Part shown: positions 49,701 to 61,740 of the stretch, piece by piece | Numbering within the stretch: the stretch's first letter is position 1 | Layout: every line of letters begins with the position of its first letter | Origin: Antedon mediterranea | Lineage: Eukaryota; Echinodermata; Crinoidea; Comatulida; Antedonidae | NCBI RefSeq assembly: GCF_964355755.1 | Contig: NC_092673.1 | Span: forward strand, 8,249,001-8,313,000 | DNA: 64,000 nt | Direction of reading: 5' to 3' | The notes under the pieces: generated by a model | Database searches by the model: none | Seen by the model: only the letters and a program-made list of their open reading frames with translations | What the model was told of the DNA's origin: nothing | Translations under genes and position numbers: made by a program

Positions 49701-52700
49701 AATTATACTCTACAGATCTGCTCTCACAGGACGTAGCAAAGCTCTTCAAACTCTGGAAATGCGACACTAAATGCTGGTTTTGTTTAGGGTCAAAATGTCA
49801 CCCTTGGTGGAACATTTATTTGTTATCCATAGTGACATTATGCTGTGAATTGGATCTGTCTGCAAAATTCCGCTGAGCATGTTGTCAAAATTGGCACTTG
49901 ACTTAGTTATACTGTGGAATCACAGTTGACATAGTGGACATGCAAATCAAAAAGCGTAGAGTATAAATCAATGTACTACTACTGTAGTAATATTCAATGC
50001 TGTAGCTTCTTTGTCTGCAATGCAAGGATTTACATAATCACCTCAATAAAAGCATTGATCTCTCCCAAAACTAGCGACCATTCCATTTTATCAGACGTGT
50101 CAAACAAACTGACATACTCATCAATGTGCCGTGACAATTCCTACAAGAACAATGTACATTAACATCATATAAACATTTAAATCTGGCAATGTTATTATGA
50201 GAAAAGAATGTTTATAGTAATACTCTAATAAATTATATGGCTAGATTTTTTAACAAGGCATTATGGAACAAAATACTTTTGATATTACTTTTTAAAATGC
50301 ATCCTACACTAGTTCATACAAATACAGTATTTATATTACTGAATTATTATTATTTGAATATGACATTATGGGTTTTATAATTAAACTTTGTACTGTACTA
50401 CTATAGGCTTACTATTGGAGCGATCACAGTACATCAGAAAGCTACTGTATAAAAATTAGCATAAATATTCAGTTACATTTAAATTAATTTTGTTCACAAG
50501 TGAGTTTTTTATTATGGTACTGTACACCTCAGATATTAAAGTCTTTAATTTAATTTACATAAACGCTCAAATCTCAAAAGACAAAAGATAAAGTAGTTGA
50601 CGTCAATAGATACCAATCTGTAAAGTACTCCCATAATTCAATGCACGTATCAGTGATACATGTACTACAAACCAAATTGAGTTTAGTAGCAAAGAAGTTA
50701 ATAAAGCTGATTGTGAACTTATAGAATCAAAGCTCAAACGTGTTCACCATGTAACATGTCCTTAAAATATGGCTGCCGAACATCAGCCAATTAGATTGCT
50801 AGTTTGAAGCCACTACTATAAACTCAAGTTTGATGTATTGCTATCATTCTCGTATAGAGAATGTTTTCAATACAATCTTGTGTGTGATCCTTAGAAAATA
50901 TTTAGACTATCAAAACATAACCATAAAGCTTTATTTTGTAATAATAAATGTACAGTATGCTATTGTAAACCGCCCTTAAATTAGTTATGCTTTCTACTGT
51001 GATCACACAAAACAATGCGTTTTCTATGTATTTTTGTTATGCAAATGATAATAAATACTGTCTAATTTAAATTGAATAAACACAAAATTAAATGTTATTT
51101 CAAAATTATTATAGAAAATGTTATAAACCTTGTCTGAAATTGGAGGGTACACAGTATTGAAAATTCCATCTTTGCAAAATACCAGTTACAATTTTTCACA
51201 GAGTACAAACTATACACATCCCGATAATTTACATTAGATAGATGATTTAATGCCCCTTTCCCACATTCACAAATTTAGCTACGAATGAACATGAAGTTAT
51301 CATAACAATCTTACCTCCATTGTGTGACTATCATAACTGGAAATTGACTATTTTGACAACATAGTTTTTAAAATACGAATGACTATGATTTTTAAAAATT
51401 TCTAATTCATGTTCATTCGTAGCCAAATTTGTAAATGTGGGAAAGGGGCATTAATTCTATTTTACACAAATGCAACATTTTCCTAAGTTTTCCATTAAAT
51501 AAAAACATAAAAAAACGCCATCAATTTATAGTAACATATCAAGAAGTTAAAGATGCAAGGATTTTAATTGCTTTGAAATTGATAATGAAAAAAAAACAAC
51601 AAAACAATTTGCATCAAAGTGAACGTATAGAAATGTTAATATGATAATTGTACAAGTGATTTTTACTTTCTATGGACCAGAGTTTCCGAAATAAAAGATG
51701 AATGAATGAATGATAAATGTACAGTAATAAATACAGTTTTACAATTCAACCTTACAGAACCTTAACTATCAAAAAAGGGGTTAGATATGCAAGAATTATC
51801 TAAGCCAATTACTTTTAAATTGCTGAAAACATTTGAAATATTTTGAAAAGAAGAGAGTACGTAGTTTTAATCTTTGCTTGTCAGGTTTACATCTTCGGGT
51901 TATAATCTATTCAAGAAAATGCGGGACAAACTAGAAGCGTACAGGCAATTAAAATAGCTCTCTGTACAAGTGCTGCTCAGACATATAAATCTGACTGATA
52001 TTATAATTTCATATGCATTTTAAAATCTCTAAGGTGGAAGAGGCTGACATAATGATTAAAGCAAGTGTATGACTAAAGCCCTGTGTGAACCCCAAGGCAA
52101 CTGCATAAAAACTAAAGTATAGACTGAATGAATTAGCATCTTCATCTACATGAAGCTTATTTTTAACCAGTGACATTTAAAATGTACAAAATATCTGAAA
52201 ATATTAAACTGATTTGATTTGGTGCTAGCCATTGTTATAAGCATTAAATTTGTCATAAATTTTAAGTATACTTTAAATGTCCATATTTTGTTTTGTGCAT
52301 GTCTTAAGATCATGGTCACTGCCTTTTTCTCTGGTGAATTAAGACCTGAAGCCCACATGAATAAACTCCCACAGAGAAAATCATTTTGAATAAACCTATC
52401 CCCCACCCCTCGAATAAATGCCCCGGGGCTTTTATTTATTTTATTAAATAAAGGATGCACACTATTGTATCATTATTATAACACATTTCTATTTGTAGTA
52501 GAATTCATTGATTGACATGATCTACAATTTATCAAGCATTTTTACTTTATTTTATCACTCCTCAATATTAATTGTTTTGGATTTTTTCATATCTAGGAGT
52601 ATTTATTTGATTTATACATGTTACCATATTACACCCAAAAACACAATAAACGCCTCTTCTACTGTAAATAAACGCCTTCCTTGAATTTACGTTCCTCCAA

Positions 52701-55700
52701 AAACACCCATGGTGCATTTATTCAGATAAATAAAGGTATTTTATTATATGAATGTATCATGTGCCCCAAAAGATTTAACAATTACAGAAAGAACTTGTCA
52801 ACATTAACCTCCCTTAATTGACCCCTTTTATAAAAAAGCACCAACAAAAAGAACATATATTCAAAACATTTCATAAAAGATGGTCAAATGAACAGTCACA
52901 AACTTTTGACTACTCTCGGTCAATAACGACCACACACTGATAAACCAGTTTACTACAATTTGCAAAGCTATTTTTTACAAACAGCTCTACCAAAACCAGT
53001 TTCAAAGAAAACGGTCCTTTGAGGTTGTTCAATAGAAGGAAAAAGAATAAATTTAATTCTTACACTTACACAAGTTAAAAATAGGACAACAAATGCAAAC
53101 ATTGAAACATTCATTTAGAATAGAGAGAGTAGATATTGTTAATGCCATCTCACTGATTAAATAAAACGCTACTAAAATACTGTTAGTGTTACAAGACCCT
53201 TTCTGTATAATTTCTAAACTACAAGTTAGATGGCATGTAGAATAAACATTGTCTATTGACACTGACCAAGTGATTCAAACAGCCAGGAGCAATTGTTTTT
53301 AAATTAAAAGTATTGTACACAGAACATCTACTAATTAATATTGATTATTAATATGCAATTACAATTTACATACAGAATAGTAATTAAAACAATATGCCTA
53401 TCACTATCAGTTATTGTACAAATCACAAATTTGAAGAATTATATTTCTGCAAGCCATACAGTGGTATTTTTTATGTATTTGTTTGCACAATAGAGTCCAT
53501 GTTTTTTAAGTTTAATAATAAGTCAGCATTTTTAGAATACAACTGTATTATTAAACTGAATATTTATACATATTATAATAAAATGATGAATAAAATTAGA
53601 TGGAAGCATGGTTAAGTGGATTACTGTATAATATGTCATCGCCTTTTTTATACTGTATTAGAAGTTTTTAAGCTTATCAATTAATCATTTAAATTGCAAA
53701 ATAATATAGTTATGGTACATTAAAGCGTTATATTTTTGTATCATTGCTCTGCACCAGACTGTTATTGTTAACGAAAGTTGCTGATATGCACCAGCAGTAA
53801 AGGCATGACACTGACAGACAGGAATCCAGAGTCACAACTGTCATAACTGTTCTGTATTCAGTAAAAATTTAAGTTTTAAAAATAATGCATGACATACAAA
53901 ATATAATAATATCTATTTATCTACAATTGCTAATTACAGTACTGCTCTGATTATGATACTGGTACCAACATTTAGTTTTTAATGTTTTTTGTTGCTTTGT
54001 GTCTAGAAACCACAGTTCTCCATTTATATAGAACTCATGCATTTTTTAACATACAGTATAAACACCTCAATGAGGAATGATATACACAGTAACATAGTAA
54101 ACCAAGAGCATGTTTTCCACATCTTATGTCCATCAGTTTCAGACGGTATGAAATTACGTTGAACATTCCGATATTATTAAAAATATAATATTATGCAGAT
54201 TTATTAAATAATTATTTGCAATATATGGAAATTTCTATTTATGATACATATTTTAATAAATGTCTAATAAATCATATGAACTCCACAAGGCCAACAGTAA
54301 TATATAATAGTTATTGATATCTTATTTTGGAAGATGAGATTGTACAATTCAGTTTCAAGGTCATTAATCTTAAACTGCATACTATCTCATCTCTATACTT
54401 TTACATATACTTTTCACTGAAAAATGATAATAAGTTTCATATTAATGTTATTATCGATGAGCAACATCAGCATGTATTCAATTCAAATTGGTCGTGATAA
54501 ATCCTTGCTTACGATTCATAAAGACTTCTGTTGCAATTAGAGTAGGGAAAACGGCAAGTTTACTTTGAAAAGCATTTTGTATTTACAACCCCAAGGAATT
54601 ATAGATAAGTTAGTTGAAATTATCTAGGGATTGGACTATGCAATTAAATACTTACTGTATGCAGTTGTAATTTATGAATACTAAATGAAACAGCACTATA
54701 CTATAATATTTTGAATCTACAGTAGCAAACTATAACATAAGAGAGAGAATTAAAAATAGAATTAGTTGCTCTTCAAAGGATGAGGAATTTCTTTATGATC
54801 TAAAGAGAAAAATTCTCCTCCCAATACATTAATTAAGACTAAAGAGTGGGCAATTGACCATAATCCTACAGGTAGAAAATTACAGTTAAAAGTTTTGTAC
54901 AATTAAACTACTGTAGGTTATGCATTGATTTAAATAAAGATAATTGATTTTTGAAGATATATTGCTTGAATGATTTTGTCAGAATCTTTAATTATTTATA
55001 ATATATAATGAAGATAGGATCTTACTAACGCAAATACAACAGCCGATATTACAATCCGATCAAAGATCCCTCAGCGTATAATGTCATAAACTGCAGTAAC
55101 CTTGTTACATAATAATAAAGACAGAGTTACTTTTTCTCTAGATTTCATTATACTGTACATCATGCATATAATCTATACCCTAAGAAGTTTGAAAATATGA
55201 TTAGCTATCTATACTATCAGTATACAAAAACAATAATTTGTATAGAAAAAAACACCAAAAAATAGAAAGGTCATTACTAACTTTGAATATTAGCAGTAGA
55301 TTTGTCATATGTCATAACGGTGGAAAATGCATTTAGATAATTAACATACTGTACAGTAATGCTGGAAGTAATTAGCATGATGCCATAATGACAGAATTGA
55401 TGATATAAGCTTAAAAGCTACTCTACGTAGTCTAAAGCAGTAAACAATAGTGTGAAATTAACAAACATATTTATATTATTATTATTTATTTATATTTATG
55501 GATCTGTGGAATTTTTACAATACCAATTCATTCACATTTCAACTGAAAATCATAATTTACAGTCACTCACAGACATAACATTGGTTAAAATAAAAAGTCT
55601 TTAATTGTTTTTTAAACTGATTATACTATGGTCAGTAACACTAAATTTTTGGGCAATTCCAGCATTACAAACATACGAAGACTTACAAAAGACTTTTGTG

Positions 55701-58700
55701 AACTGTATTAAAAAGTGCAGTAATAAGTAATACATAAAAATGATGAAAACTTCACAGAATGTTTGTCTTACAGTATTGAATAAATTTCATTTAGAAAGAA
55801 AAAGTTATTGTTGAGAAAATTACTGAAAACTATTGATTTTTTTACCAGTTAGTTTTAATTCTAAATTCCATCAAATATTTTGAGGGCAGAACTAACAAAG
55901 ATGTCTTTATTTTCATCTTAAAAACACATACAATTTAAAAATTATTAAATGGTGTTTGACATGTACAGTAGGCATTTTCAATCAAGGTAGGATTTATATT
56001 CATCTAACTGTTATGGACATATGTACATAATTTCTGTCATGGTTATTTAAATGGTATTTAAAAAATACAAATATTCAATATTATTATTTTAGTATAAAAT
56101 TCTTCTGCTACTGATGTGATTTGTACAGTACTGTACATGTGTACTTAGTACAATCCTTTCCTAATCCTACTATTATAATACAAAATTATATGCAGAATTA
56201 TAACCTCATGAAGGCAATGGGAATTTTGTTCCATTCAACCGTAAATTTAATGTTGCCAATTTGAGTTTTTTGTGTGTAAACCGAACCAATATACAGTAGA
56301 ATGTTTTACAGCCATAATAGATTGAGATGGCGGACTTGTTAATAATATTTTGCATTAATTGAATGGGGATAATATATTATTCATTTGTTGAAAGAATGAT
56401 TGTTTCATTCAACAAATTGCAATTATATAGTTATAGTTCATTCTTATATAGCGCTCTACAAGCAAGCTTCTCTAACATTATTACCCCAGTCATTTTTTGG
56501 ATCAAACACATATGGAAACATACTCCCATAATGCAGCTAGTAATCAGCGCAAAGTTGTGTCTTGATCTAACCGGGTACCCATTTATACACCTGGGTGGAG
56601 AGAGGCAAACGTAAGTAAAGTATCTTGCCTAAGGTTACAAGCAATGCGGCGAGAGTTGGATTTGAACCTCGGTCTCACGATCAGTAGTTCAACGTCCAAC
56701 ACCCTGCGCCACACGCCCTCAATCAATTATAGAGATTTTTATTTTTTAAATGGTCGACACATTATGATTAGGAGATCAACATGAAAGCATCATCACACCT
56801 TTGTCACTCATCCTGATGATATGCAAATTATCTTTAATTACCGTATGCAGATTACAAGTGAAATTACAGGGTTACCATATCAAAAACTAACAGTTGGACT
56901 CGGAGAGAGTAGTCAAGTCAAACTGGTTGGATAAAAAGTCAATCTTTTGTTTAAATGTTTTATATATTTTCTTTCATTAATGATCTTAATTCCTTTGAAA
57001 AAATCCATTTTTTCCAATTAAAACCAACCAATTAGAAAACAAACTACTGCCACCACTCATTGTATTATAACATACAATACCTTAATAAGCTCTCTGATAA
57101 GATCCATCTTCCTCAAAAGCAAGCAGACAACAATTAGTCTAGCATAATATCGTAGCTTCTTTACCATCAGCTCAGGTCTGCAAAGATAAAATCTCTGTTA
57201 AGGACAGGTTCTTTTACAAATAGAGACATGATGATTTATAAAGCCTGTTTTCCACTTGACAAATTTGTTTTCACAAATCGAAAGCGTCAGCTTATCCACA
57301 TGCGTACAGTATTCATGCTTCCATCCTTCCTCGCTGCGACGAATTCTAGTTCCTAAGTTTTTCGCTTGATTGAAATTAGTAGTTTGAATTTTTTCTACTT
57401 TTTTGCAAAGCGAAAAATTATGCAACCAATCAGAGATCAAGAAATAAGGTATACCGCATTCGTGAGCACTCATAAAAATCAAAAAGCTCAGCAGACACGC
57501 GATGTCAATAAAAATCAGGGCTATTCCTTCTTGTAGTGGAGGGTAATTTTTTCCCTTGCTACAAAGTTCTCTTGAATTAGAGCTAATAAATTTGCCTAGT
57601 GGAAAACAGGCTTAAAGAAAAGATAACAACAATCTGACATAGTGTTGACATCATTGAAGAGATGTACACTAAATACTATGAGGGCGTATGGCGCAGGGCG
57701 TTGGACAACTGATAATGAGATCGAGGTTCGAATCAAACTCTCGCCGCATTGCTGTATCCAATAGGCAAGATACTTTACCTACATTTGCCTCTCTCCACCC
57801 AGGTGTATAAATTGGATCCTGGTCTAGATCAAGACACAACCTTGCGCTGAAATACTAGCGGCATTATGGGAGTATATTTCCATACATGTTTGATTTAAGA
57901 ATATGACTGGGGTAATAATGGTCAGCGCTTAGATATATTATTATATAAAGGGTTGCTAGAAAATAAAAGCACTTTCTTAGGTATCCAGTAATTTCATATT
58001 AGATGAAAGACCTTCGATTTCTAAATTGTTTGTTTGGCACAATATCATTGCTTACATTTTCCTCCTGATATTAATATACTGTACATTAAAATACAGTTAT
58101 TTATTTTTAATGTTTTATTCTTAAACACACACTTCAGTTATTACTCTATGTCCAACCATAACATCAACTCCATTGAATAGAAAAACATGGATACAATTAA
58201 TTGATTCTTTCTACTCTGGAAAACCAAATTCAATTTTGTGAATCTGACGTCGATGATATTTGACTTTGAAGCTACAGGACTGTTAATATCAACCTAATTC
58301 AAAATCTGAATGTAAATAATCAATATTAACATTTCAGCTAATTCAATATAAGTATTCAGACACATTAACGTGGCCAATCACTGGTATGGCATATATACCA
58401 TAGATTTATCAATGTGAGAATGACTTATGGTAATCACTTAGTGATGGTAGATGTACATATTCAAGTATTGTTTATTGGAGATGAATGAAGTGTCTACATA
58501 GTTAAGATGAAAAATATGAATTGTATGCAAGGATAACCAATATAAAGAAATATAAATTGTCAGATTTAGAGTAGAAATTGCCAAGATTTCCATTAAAGTA
58601 AAAATGCCACCGAATGATGAATACATTATGAAACACTCTACTTTATCAAATTACTGCAGAGTGATACTAATGTACACACTCATCTCTAAATTTTCTGCAA

Positions 58701-60322
58701 TATTGATGACAAATTCTTCAGGAATTATACCCCCATGTTTTTTTGTTTTCATTATAAACATAAACATGCAGAATATCTGCTTTAAACGTCAATTTAGCAA
58801 TTTAAGTCGTTCATAAGCAGAGAATTGATAAAGTATACAGTGCAGACATATTAGATGGAAATACATTTAATAAACGTGTTAGAAGAAATTAATAATTTGA
58901 CCCATTCACACAGTAACAAAAGTTATTTTAAAGGAAAGGAACACCCTAATATCTTACCTAACTATTATAAAAGTAACCCTACCAACTTAATATTCAGCAC
59001 AATTTATGTTTAAATCGGATTTGTAGTTTTCTAGTAAACAGGATTTTAAAGCTGTTTTCAAGACATTTGAAAATCGCCATCTTGTGCTCATGGCAGCCTG
59101 TTTGTGACGTCAGATACGGCCGACGAAAATTTTAAGATTCGCGGTTGCATTCAGCGCTTCTATTGGCTAAGCGAATCCGCTAATATGATTGGCTAATAAC
59201 GCGACATGCGGTCATGCAGGACGGCGATGACACGGTATGAGCATGCGCTGGCTTGGTAAACAAACCTTCGATCGATCTTTTCTTCTGCAAGCCAATTCGT
59301 AAATCTTTCAGCTATTGTTAATCTATTGTTACTTTTATTGCCTAGCTGTTTCAAACGGGATTTGGTAGGGGAATTAACTGGCAAACCTTCGAAACGGAGG
59401 CTGTTGGTTGACGATGCAGTGTCTACTTTATTTTCGTTCAACACGAGTTCTAGGCCTAGTAAGGCATACAGTACAGATACACTGGCCGAATATACACCAT
59501 TCTTCGACGGCTTGTTATGCTCGAGAATGTTCTTCTTTTCTTCTTTTTTCCTCATCAGCACGACGCAAAACTAACTCTCTTTCTGTATATTCTGGTTCCA
59601 AATTTTTTGAATTATAAAAACTCCAAGCCATATTCCGAAAATATTAGGTATGTTAGGCTATTTAATTGATTTTATTTATGGTTATATCCCGCACTTCCAT
59701 ATTGAAATACTGTACTAAGACGATGGGCGCTTGGATTTGCTTGAATGCGTCCACCTAATCTGACGTCACATAATTGCTCTTAACCTGTCAAAATGGCGCT
59801 GTTCAATTTCCGATATTTTGTCGTTTAAAAGTCTATTTTTTAACTAAATTGCTTACTATTGTACCTTGAACCATTGTAATCATGTTTTTATTACATTTAT
59901 CTATAAGCACAGTGGCACATTTAGCCCAGGGTGTTCCTTTCCTTTAAGCTGAGCGAATACTGTAATTGGCCTAAAACACTAGTATTTTAATTTAAATATT
60001 TGACTTACAATAAATCATCATTTTTTTAAAATATTAGGCTATTAATTGACCTAATTGTGCGACCACTTTGGCCTAGTTGATTTTAAAAGGATTTCAATAA
60101 TAAATCATTTGTTAACCAATCAAAATATAACACAATTTTAAAAGAAATTTTAAAGATAAACATCCAAAATTCTTCATAACTCAAAAGTTACATAATTACT
60201 ATAGTAATGATAAGCATACTGACCCTTTTTCTTTATTAACCTTTGAGTAATACGCACGAGCACGGATAGCTGAGTAAAATGAGAACGACTCAATCAGGTA
60301 ATTTGTTTCGCTTGTTCGCAAA
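43581..60322 (-). CDS. SCAI: SCAI, suppressor of cancer cell invasion, 3' part (11 exons)
   Basis: SCAI is a nuclear cofactor that represses MRTF-A/SRF transcription and also binds 53BP1 in DNA break repair. Eleven minus-strand exons join in frame: 60224-60322, 57081-57177, 50042-50140, 49502-49654, 48209-48316, 47885-47986, 47067-47245, 45811-45892, 44778-45027, 44408-44508 and 43581-43724. They give 470 residues to the stop; human SCAI has about 606, so the first ~125 residues lie past the right edge. Family signatures include LRTSETNYL with FYSAIRARAYYSK, ENPHKYLLYKPTF, HPGDIYPFTRKPL, NLFGQPVIVLMSP, GNLFTLFL and HKHVLELASILDV near the C-terminus. All junctions are GT..AG with matching phase, and no break is seen. 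Confidence 0.96.
44408..44508 (-). CDS. SCAI: SCAI exon
   Basis: Encodes FYGDEYLRLLILRYIFCYAT and LRYHRGFK, matching the conserved FGDEFLRLLLTRFIFCSATM segment. Confidence 0.95.
44778..45027 (-). CDS. SCAI: SCAI exon
   Basis: Eighty-three codons with NLFGQPVIVLMSP, GNLFTLFLSDPVMAF and a helical WSKCQKVMAKVANDSANLL. It ends in phase 1 at GTAAGT. Confidence 0.96.
45050..45330. repeat. AATAAACGCCCC element, copy 1
   Basis: Ends carry ATTCAAATAAACGCCCC and, at the other side, ACGCCCCCACC with TCGAATAAA. The interior (TATTTGTAGTGGAATTC and what follows) matches 52,480-52,590. A dispersed element in a SCAI intron. Confidence 0.6.
45331..45810. other. SCAI intron remainder
   Basis: AT-rich. A fragment GTGATATGCCCAAATATGGT at about 45,525 belongs to the same family as the element at 23,299-23,441. 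Confidence 0.5.
45811..45892 (-). CDS. SCAI: SCAI exon
   Basis: Encodes VHPGDIYPFTRKPLFLIVDS and PNSHVFK. Acceptor TTATTTAG, donor GTAAGT. Confidence 0.96.
45893..47066. other. SCAI intron
   Basis: AT-rich intron without recognised repeats or exons. The intervals 47,246-47,884, 48,317-49,501 and 49,655-50,041 are similar, with CAATCAAT words at 47,260-47,310. Confidence 0.5.
47067..47245 (-). CDS. SCAI: SCAI exon
   Basis: Encodes ELPPNAALLLYMSADG, then a Gly/Asn/Tyr-rich variable part, and LKEMH. It ends two bases into a cysteine codon. Confidence 0.93.
47885..47986 (-). CDS. SCAI: SCAI exon
   Basis: Thirty-four codons containing KRENPHKYLLYKPTFGQFYT, highly typical of SCAI. Confidence 0.96.
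48209..48316 (-). CDS. SCAI: SCAI exon
   Basis: Thirty-six codons, VKFSELTLDMYRMLQTIERE and a variable hydrophilic end. Confidence 0.94.
49502..49654 (-). CDS. SCAI: SCAI exon
   Basis: Fifty-one codons starting ADNQVIVVDKDN and ending EALIIGNCQEQ, the family's ALIIGNCNNQ-type segment. Confidence 0.94.
50042..50140 (-). CDS. SCAI: SCAI exon
   Basis: Thirty-three codons, ELSRHIDEYVSL through MEWSLVLGEINAFIE, matching the segment after the helical N-terminal region. Confidence 0.93.
51247..51454. mobile_element. TTAA-flanked MITE (piggyBac-like)
   Basis: Terminal inverted repeats of about 45 bp start TGCCCCTTTCCCACATT and end with the inverse, AAATGTGGGAAAGGGGCA, with two differences. Both ends are flanked by TTAA, the piggyBac target. 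208 bp including TTAA, in a SCAI intron. Confidence 0.85.
52375..52745. repeat. AATAAACGCCCC element, copy 2
   Basis: CCCTCGAATAAATGCCCC near the start faces GGTGCATTTATTCAG at the end. The interior matches the copy at 45,050. In the large SCAI intron. Confidence 0.6.
52746..56435. other. Large SCAI intron, AT-rich
   Basis: Long AT-rich stretch with TACTGTA words. Small open frames here have no conserved motif. Confidence 0.45.
56436..56720 (-). repeat. tRNA-derived SINE, copy 1 (minus)
   Basis: On the minus strand: GAGGGCGTGTGGCGCAGG with an A box, a B box GGTTCAAATCC, then GGCAAGATACTTTACTTACG, CCCAGGTGTATAAATGGG and a 3' end AGCGCTATATAAG. The same body is found inverted at 57,680-57,950. 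Confidence 0.9.
57081..57177 (-). CDS. SCAI: SCAI exon between inverted SINEs
   Basis: Encodes PELMVKKLRYYARLIVVCLL and LRKMDLIRELIK. The phase fits both neighbours. SINE copies in opposite orientation lie 360 bp and 502 bp away. Confidence 0.95.
57240..57612. mobile_element. Inverted-repeat element, AAGCCTGTTTTCCACT ends
   Basis: AAGCCTGTTTTCCACTTG at the left is matched by AGTGGAAAACAGGCTT at the right, with further similarity (CAAATTTGTT against the inverse of AATAAATTTG). TTAA borders the right end and TATAA the left, so it is probably piggyBac-like. It begins 63 bp upstream of the SCAI exon acceptor. Confidence 0.8.
57680..57950 (+). repeat. tRNA-derived SINE, copy 2 (plus)
   Basis: GAGGGCGTATGGCGCAGGGC with an A box, GAGGTTCGAATC B box, the same GGCAAGATACTTTAC segment, CCCAGGTGTATAAATTGG and a 3' end near TCAGCGCTTAG. 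Same family as 56,436-56,720 in opposite orientation. Confidence 0.9.
57951..58927. other. SCAI intron
   Basis: AT-rich intron with no recognised feature. Confidence 0.45.
58928..59947. mobile_element. TTAA-flanked nonautonomous transposon (piggyBac-like)
   Basis: TTAA plus AGGAAAGGAACACCCT at 58928 and the exact inverse plus TTAA at 59947 give perfect 16-bp terminal repeats. The 1.0-kb interior is more GC-rich than its surroundings and contains two TGACGTCA-type sites (59,106 and 59,761). A 122-codon minus-strand frame (59193-59561) has no recognisable transposase motif. Confidence 0.88.
60224..60322 (-). CDS. SCAI: SCAI exon (first visible)
   Basis: Encodes LRTSETNYLIESFSFYSAIR and ARAYYSKVNKEK. 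Donor GG|GTCAGT; it enters with one base of a codon, so an upstream exon is missing from the window. Confidence 0.94.
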
Positions 60323-60369
60323 CTGAAATGGAAAAAAACATATACAGTAGATCAATAATTATGAAATAA

Positions 60370-61740
60370 AAAAGAGGGGAAAGCCCCACAGCTTCGTAGT
60401 ATCGACTAAATAGGAGGTGGATGTTTTTGGGAGGGCAATTATTGACCTCTCAAAGTAAGTCATGGGGTGTTAAATACACGTTGGGCTAGACGCAGGCACG
60501 TCCAGGCTGCCGCCCCCTTTCCCAACAACAGTACCATTGCAACCGCTACAGATGTCACCTATTGCACCGGTGCGGCCTGATATGCAGGCCTCTACTTCGC
60601 GCACACGTACCACATACAATAATAACAACAGATATACCTGGTCTGCACGAGACGGGACCGGAACATTTTACGCAAACTAAAGGAGTGGTAGACATCAAGG
60701 AGCATTCGCACACCACCGGTGACGCGTTTGGTGTACAGGTGGTGGTGGGTCGCCTAAGACGGTTCGTCTGAGTGTGTCGGAGGACAGGGTGGTTCTCTCC
60801 ACAATAAAAAACGCATCAAATTCACGAGCCCCCCGGTGACAAGATTACCACCAGAGTCACAAAAGAGGTGTGCACTCCTGGACGGCCTAACTCCTCTGCT
60901 GCAGAAAGGAGCAGCAGAACAAGTAGACTCACCGTCTCGGGACAAGAGTCGACCGACAAGCGTCTAAACAAGCGGATTCTCATCCATCCTACTGGGGCGA
61001 CGACGACAAGACTGGGCGGCCTCGATAGATCTGAAAGTTTCAGAATCCACGATCAACTGTACGAATAGTCGTCTTGCCGTTTGGTTTCTCGACGGCTCCT
61101 CGCCCTCGCAGGTTAACACGCATGAACGCTGACGTCGTTCTTTCACCAACCTAGCATAAGTGTGTTCATGTATCTCGACGATTGGTGCTGATGAGCAGTC
61201 TACAATACAGTACGTCCTTCTCGTTACAGAAAAGGCAGGATTCATTATAAATCGGGAAAAGCTGTGCCTGGTGTCGACTCAACCCCTGCTATACCACGGA
61301 GCACAGACAAATCTTGTGACGGGCTTGGTGTGTTCAACAACAATGCAATGAGTGCAGTACGCAATCTAATCACTGCTCGTGTTCTGACGGTTTATAAATG
61401 GCTCAGAGCATTAGGATGTCTAGCCAGCTTTGTCGCCTTACTGTAGTTCCTTATTGCCGGATGTGTATGAGATCAGTACAGCTTCATCTGCTTGCTCATT
61501 ACCGAACGCACTTCATTACTCAAAGTGGTCCCAATGAATGCCTTCATTCAAACGCATCTCGATTGGTAGAAAGTTGGTTGACTGTGGGAGTGTAAATTTA
61601 GAAATCAATTCCAGATTTCCGTATAGAGACGGCCGCCTACGAGATACTGTAGACTGGGGCGGTTGCTGTACGGAGGAGGAGGCGCGTGCCCACATCAACC
61701 TCCTAGAACTTTGGGCAGGACTTTAGAACCACAACATGAG
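60370..61740 (+). mobile_element. DIRS-like retrotransposon remnant
   Basis: GC-richer block in a SCAI intron. At about 61,165 a reverse-transcriptase core, FMYLDDW, is followed at once by TGA. Downstream in other frames come a FIINREKLCLVSTQ segment and, near 61,640-61,725, an RNase H-like VDWGG followed by AHINLLELWAG. YLDDW with HINxLEL is typical of DIRS elements. Stops and frame changes show that it is inactive. Confidence 0.7.

Noticed and set aside
59193-59561. 122-codon ORF inside the TTAA-flanked transposon
   Set aside because: No transposase motif and an overlapping open frame on the other strand.
60241-60322. Shorter SCAI exon ending at AAG|GTTAAT
   Set aside because: The next exon needs two bases of a codon; only the donor at 60223 (GG|GTCAGT) fits and restores VNKE before PEL.
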